A DNA stretch of 35,192 nt from positions 1 through 35,192 of the forward strand of contig JAAVHR010000141.1 in NCBI GenBank assembly GCA_014799595.1, given 5' to 3'. The notes under the pieces are model-generated. The model was given only the letters and a program-made list of their open reading frames with translations. It did not search any database and was not told where the DNA came from. Source of the DNA: Clostridiales bacterium. GTDB taxonomy: Bacteria; Bacillota; Clostridia; Lachnospirales; Lachnospiraceae. Both the position numbers and the translations under genes were made by a program. Shown here in pieces: positions 33,124-35,192 of the stretch (position 1 is the first letter of the stretch; each line of letters starts with the position of its first letter).

Positions 33124-33969
33124 ATGGAAATGGATCGTTGTCGTGAAATAGAAAGAAGCATTATCAAAAGATACCGAAAGTCTATTTGGAGACCATTTAT
33201 CAAAGGAATACAGGAATATGAATTAATTCAAGAGGGAGATAAGATTGCAGTTTGTATTTCAGGCGGAAAAGATTCTATGCTTCTTGCTAAATTATTGCAG
33301 GAATTGCAAAGACATGGAAAGATGCATTTTGAGTTGAAATTTTTATCCATGAATCCGGGATATAGTCCAAAGAATAAGGAAAAACTTCTTAGTAATGCAG
33401 AATTATTACATATTCCCCTTCACATGTTTGATACTGAAATATTTGATATTGTAAAGAATGTGGAAGAAAATCCTTGTTATCTGTGTGCCAGAATGCGTCG
33501 TGGACATTTGTATAAAAATGCACAGGATTTAGGATGTAATAAGATTGCATTGGGACATCATTTTGATGATGTAATTGAAACTATTCTTATGGGAATGATG
33601 TATGGTGGACAAATTCAGACTATGATGCCAAAACTTCACAGCACTAATTTTTCTGGCATGGAATTGATTCGTCCTATGTATCTTATCAAAGAAGCAGATA
33701 TTATTACCTGGAAGAATTATAATCAATTGGAATTTTTACAGTGTGCCTGCCGTTTTACGGAAAATATTTCAAAAAGTGGGGATGGTGTAGGAGAATCCAA
33801 ACGTCAGGAAATGAAAGAATGGATAAAAAAAATGCGGGAAACCAGCGAGGTAATTGACCGGAATATTTTCCGTAGTGTGCATGATGTGAATCTGGATACT
33901 TTAATTGGATATCATAACACAAAGATACAGTATCATTTTCTGGATGACTATGAAGAACGAAGGAAATGA
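33124..33969 (+). CDS. TtcA-like tRNA thiolation PP-loop ATPase
   Basis: About 281 residues from ATG 33124; GGAGGG lies 10 nt upstream and the track's GTG 33106 precedes it. The PP-loop SGGKDS (AVCISGGKDSMLL) binds ATP. The pair CYLCARMRRG and a later Cys in FLQCACRF can hold the [4Fe-4S] cluster of the TtcA/TtuA group. IALGHHFDDVIETILM is the usual TtcA-type segment. Such enzymes adenylate a tRNA base (cytidine 32 for TtcA) and replace oxygen with sulfur. The exact base in this organism cannot be read from the sequence. It appears to be a stand-alone housekeeping gene, with hairpin elements D and F on either side. Confidence 0.82.
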   Translation: MEMDRCREIERSIIKRYRKSIWRPFIKGIQEYELIQEGDKIAVCISGGKDSMLLAKLLQELQRHGKMHFELKFLSMNPGYSPKNKEKLLSNAELLHIPLHMFDTEIFDIVKNVEENPCYLCARMRRGHLYKNAQDLGCNKIALGHHFDDVIETILMGMMYGGQIQTMMPKLHSTNFSGMELIRPMYLIKEADIITWKNYNQLEFLQCACRFTENISKSGDGVGESKRQEMKEWIKKMRETSEVIDRNIFRSVHDVNLDTLIGYHNTKIQYHFLDDYEERRK

Positions 33970-33974
33970 TGAAA

Positions 33975-34130
33975 TGGAAAGTTTCCCGTAACTATTCAGG
34001 TAGAAACACACATTTACTGCGTGTTTTGTATAAACAAGTGTATTTTATAATGTTTAAGCCCCTTCGCCGAAGGCGAATTAATATGGACTTAAACGTAACT
34101 GTTCATGGTTCTGAACAGTTACAGTTTCCA
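33975..34130 (-). repeat. Tripartite hairpin element F (inverted, TGGAAA/TTTCCA ends)
   Basis: On the + strand it reads TGGAAAGTTTCCCGTAAC, a hairpin AAACACAC...GCGTGTTT, a second GTTTAAGCC...GGACTTAAAC enclosing TTCGCCGAAGGCGAA, and a third, GTAACTGTTCA...TGAACAGTTAC (34095-34122), then AGTTTCCA. It shares the TTCGCCTTCGGCGAA loop with A, B and D but has other stems. It shares its TGGAAAGTT...GTAAC end with element G. The terminal TGGAAA/TTTCCA may be the true element boundary. Confidence 0.78.
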
Positions 34131-34288
34131 AACAGTTAACATAATTGATAGAAAAAATCGTAAAAATAAGTAGTATTTTAGGCAAGACTATGGTAGACTA
34201 AATATGTTAAAAATTATTGGATTTTGTAGCTATTCAGAACAAACATCTAAAATGTTATATCTGCCAAATACTGAACAGATACAGATTC

Positions 34289-34424
34289 GTAACAGTTCAG
34301 CCGGGGGCTGGTCTGTTACGGAATTGGGCAAGCTTCGCATGTAAATTGCCCAATTCCAATCCTGTTTTAGTCTTTTTTACGGTCCGCACAGCAGAGTGTG
34401 CAGACCTACTTAAAATGTTACACA
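34289..34424 (+). repeat. Tripartite hairpin element H
   Basis: hp1 is GTAACAG...CTGTTAC (with an inner CAGCC-GGG-GGCTG). hp2 is GGAATTGGGCAA...TTGCCCAATTCC (34320-34357, 12 bp). CCTGTTTTAGTCTTTTTTAC follows, then hp3 GGTCCGCACA...TGTGCAGACC, with the tail CTACTTAAAATGTTAC. It is the inverted partner of element G. With element F it fills the 519-bp gap 33970-34488; the 86-residue ORF at 34217-34477 lies across it and is not a credible gene. Confidence 0.75.
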
Positions 34425-34488
34425 GATTCTTTCAAATAGGCGGCTGCGTACTGACAAAAAAAGTGGCTGATAGATAGGAGGAATTAAG

Positions 34489-34713
34489 GTGAAAGCAAAG
34501 AAAATGATTGCCCCAATAATTGTTACCCTTTTTCTTTTTTTGTATAATATAGGATTTGTGCTTCTTTGTTTCGTTGTAGAAGAGATACCTTTTGCAATAA
34601 AGATATTGGGAGGTGCTATACCTTTTGCGTTTGCTTGTGTGAGCATATATGTTTTGGTAGAACGAATCAAAGAGATAAGGAGTGGAGAAGAAGATGATCT
34701 TAGTAAATACTGA
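34489..34713 (+). CDS. Small membrane protein, two transmembrane helices
   Basis: 74 residues from GTG 34489, with AGGAGG 7-8 nt upstream. Two hydrophobic helices (MIAPIIVTLFLFLYNIGFVLL and GGAIPFAFACVSIYVLV) are joined by a short acidic turn (VVEEIP), and the C-terminus is charged (IKEIRSGEEDDLSKY). The last 20 bases overlap the YbjQ-like gene, implying co-translation. I do not assign a function. Small proteins of this layout next to YbjQ-like genes suggest a shared membrane role, which is inference. Confidence 0.75.
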   Translation: MKAKKMIAPIIVTLFLFLYNIGFVLLCFVVEEIPFAIKILGGAIPFAFACVSIYVLVERIKEIRSGEEDDLSKY

Positions 34714-35005
34714 TTACATCACAGGAAAAGAATTAGAAATGTTGGGTTTGGTAAAAGGAAGTACCATCCAGTCCAAAAATGTTGGAAAGGATATTACCCA
34801 AAGCTTCAAGACTTTAGTTGGTGGAGAATTGAAGGCTTATACACAAATGATGAATGAGGCAAGAGCCTTGGCAACCAAACGTATGGTAGAAGAAGCATAA
34901 TCTATGGGTGCAGATGCCATAGTAAATATCCGTTATGCTTCTTCTGCAGTTATGCAAGGTGCAGCAGAAGTTATTGCTTATGGAACTGCAGTAAAATTTA
35001 AATAA
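34694..35005 (+). pseudogene. YbjQ/UPF0145-type heavy-metal-binding-domain protein, interrupted by in-frame TAA
   Basis: From ATG 34694 (AAGGAG upstream) the ORF runs MILVNTDYITGKELEMLGLV, FKTLVGGELKAYTQMMNEAR, to TAA 34898-34900. The same frame continues SMGADAIVNIRYASSAVMQGAAEVIAYGTAVKF to TAA 35003-35005, which is precisely the missing C-terminal half of the YbjQ fold (GAxAIVxxRY...GTAV). Total length 103 codons plus stop fits the family. The stop replaces one codon in EEA-x-SMGADA, so a single base change is enough (e.g. GAA, CAA or AAA to TAA). YbjQ proteins form pentamers; their function is not established. Confidence 0.78.
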
Positions 35006-35023
35006 GAGTAAATATAAACAGAG

Positions 35024-35058
35024 TCCCTGATGCCCTTTGGTATTGGGGATTTTTTATT
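35024..35058 (+). terminator. Rho-independent terminator after the YbjQ-like gene
   Basis: TCCCTGATGCC pairs with GGTATTGGGGA (three G-U pairs), with a CTTT loop and a TTTTTTATTTTAT run. It lies 18 nt after the final stop codon. Confidence 0.75.
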
Positions 35059-35060
35059 TT

Positions 35061-35192
35061 ATAGGAGAATTCATCCTATAAAACACTCATGCCTCGCAAG
35101 CGAGGCACCACCATGAATGAAAGTTGATTGCTACATGCTACGCACTCCCGCAATCACCAACTGTATTCGTATTCTGGGCTGTCGCCCTACAT
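35061..35192. repeat. Hairpin cluster at the right window edge
   Basis: Consecutive inverted repeats lie here: TATAGGA...TCCTATA, TGCCTCGC-AA-GCGAGGCA, TTGATTGC...GCAATCA and GGGC-TGTC-GCCC. No ORF covers this stretch. It has the chain-of-hairpins form seen in other gaps and is cut by the window end, so its full extent is unknown. Confidence 0.5.

Noticed and set aside
4313-34424. Hairpin elements as integron attC sites
   Set aside because: attC sites have GTTRRRY/RYYYAAC core ends next to each cassette. Here the ends are GTTACTG/CAGTAAC, which do not fit, the elements occur in both orientations, several lie inside apparent operons, and no integrase is present.
4313-34424. Repeats as a CRISPR array
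   Set aside because: Copies are scattered over 30 kb, are 120-155 bp long and internally palindromic. There is no regular spacer pattern and no cas gene.
34217-34477. 86-residue ORF between ttcA-like and small membrane gene
   Set aside because: It runs through hairpin element H, has no ribosome site or recognisable domain, and the inverted copy (element G) does not preserve the frame.

Overview
The window looks like a low-GC, Gram-positive gut anaerobe, most likely a Lachnospiraceae-type Clostridia. The coding sequence is AT-rich, ribosome sites are strong AGGAGG-type, and GTG/TTG starts occur. Typical genes of that group are present: a Big2-domain serpin, an InlB-repeat protein, the AAA-ATPase-like/PD-(D/E)XK family and a small YbjQ protein. 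The species cannot be named from this sequence. Almost every gene lies on the + strand; the exception is an ECF sigma/anti-sigma pair at 17.9-19.25 kb.

Region 1 (1-9.4 kb) is the most unusual part. It holds a complete set of the uncharacterised 'STM4011-STM4015' families in the order 4015, 4014, 4013, 4012, 4011. These are three tandem, nearly identical leucine-rich-repeat proteins (STM4015), an ATP-grasp protein (STM4014), an alkaline-phosphatase-superfamily hydrolase (STM4013), a HemN-like radical SAM protein (STM4012), and a second radical SAM protein (STM4011) fused to a HAD phosphatase-like domain. A second ATP-grasp enzyme and a broken membrane-protein gene follow. Two radical SAM enzymes, two ATP-grasp ligases and two phosphoesterase-type domains next to a repeated protein with an invariant C-terminal tail suggest an undescribed biosynthetic or protein-modification pathway. 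A strong terminator-like hairpin lies inside the start of the STM4014 gene, between the LRR genes and the enzymes.

Region 2 (9.8-17.7 kb) encodes a 1373-residue secreted protein with calcium-binding TSP3-type repeats, a von Willebrand A domain and a class-3 lipase domain. Two tandem copies of a membrane-protein gene pair follow. The second gene of the second pair has a large internal deletion.

Region 3 (17.9-24 kb and 31.8-32.9 kb) contains the ECF sigma/anti-sigma pair and a split pseudaminic-acid pathway. A class-III aminotransferase, pseI, pseF and pseG form one block. pseC lies about 8 kb downstream, beyond a secreted serpin, a secreted InlB-repeat protein, a two-component system and an AAA-ATPase/nuclease-like gene. 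pseB and pseH are not in the window. The right end has a TtcA-like tRNA thiolation protein, a small membrane protein, and a YbjQ-like gene interrupted by a stop codon.

Many gene junctions hold copies of an intergenic element of about 120-155 bp. It is built from three consecutive hairpins (hp1, hp2, hp3) with GTTACTGTT.../...AACAGTAAC ends. Loops are conserved, while stems change in a compensatory or wholesale way. Full or partial copies occur at 4.3, 19.4, 20.9, 29.5, 33.0, 34.0 and 34.3 kb, and single-hairpin copies at 22.1 and 29.7 kb. Other hairpin clusters of less certain kinship lie at 4.57, 31.4 and 35.06 kb. This looks like a dispersed structured repeat family, and apart from the STM cluster it is the most interesting signal here.
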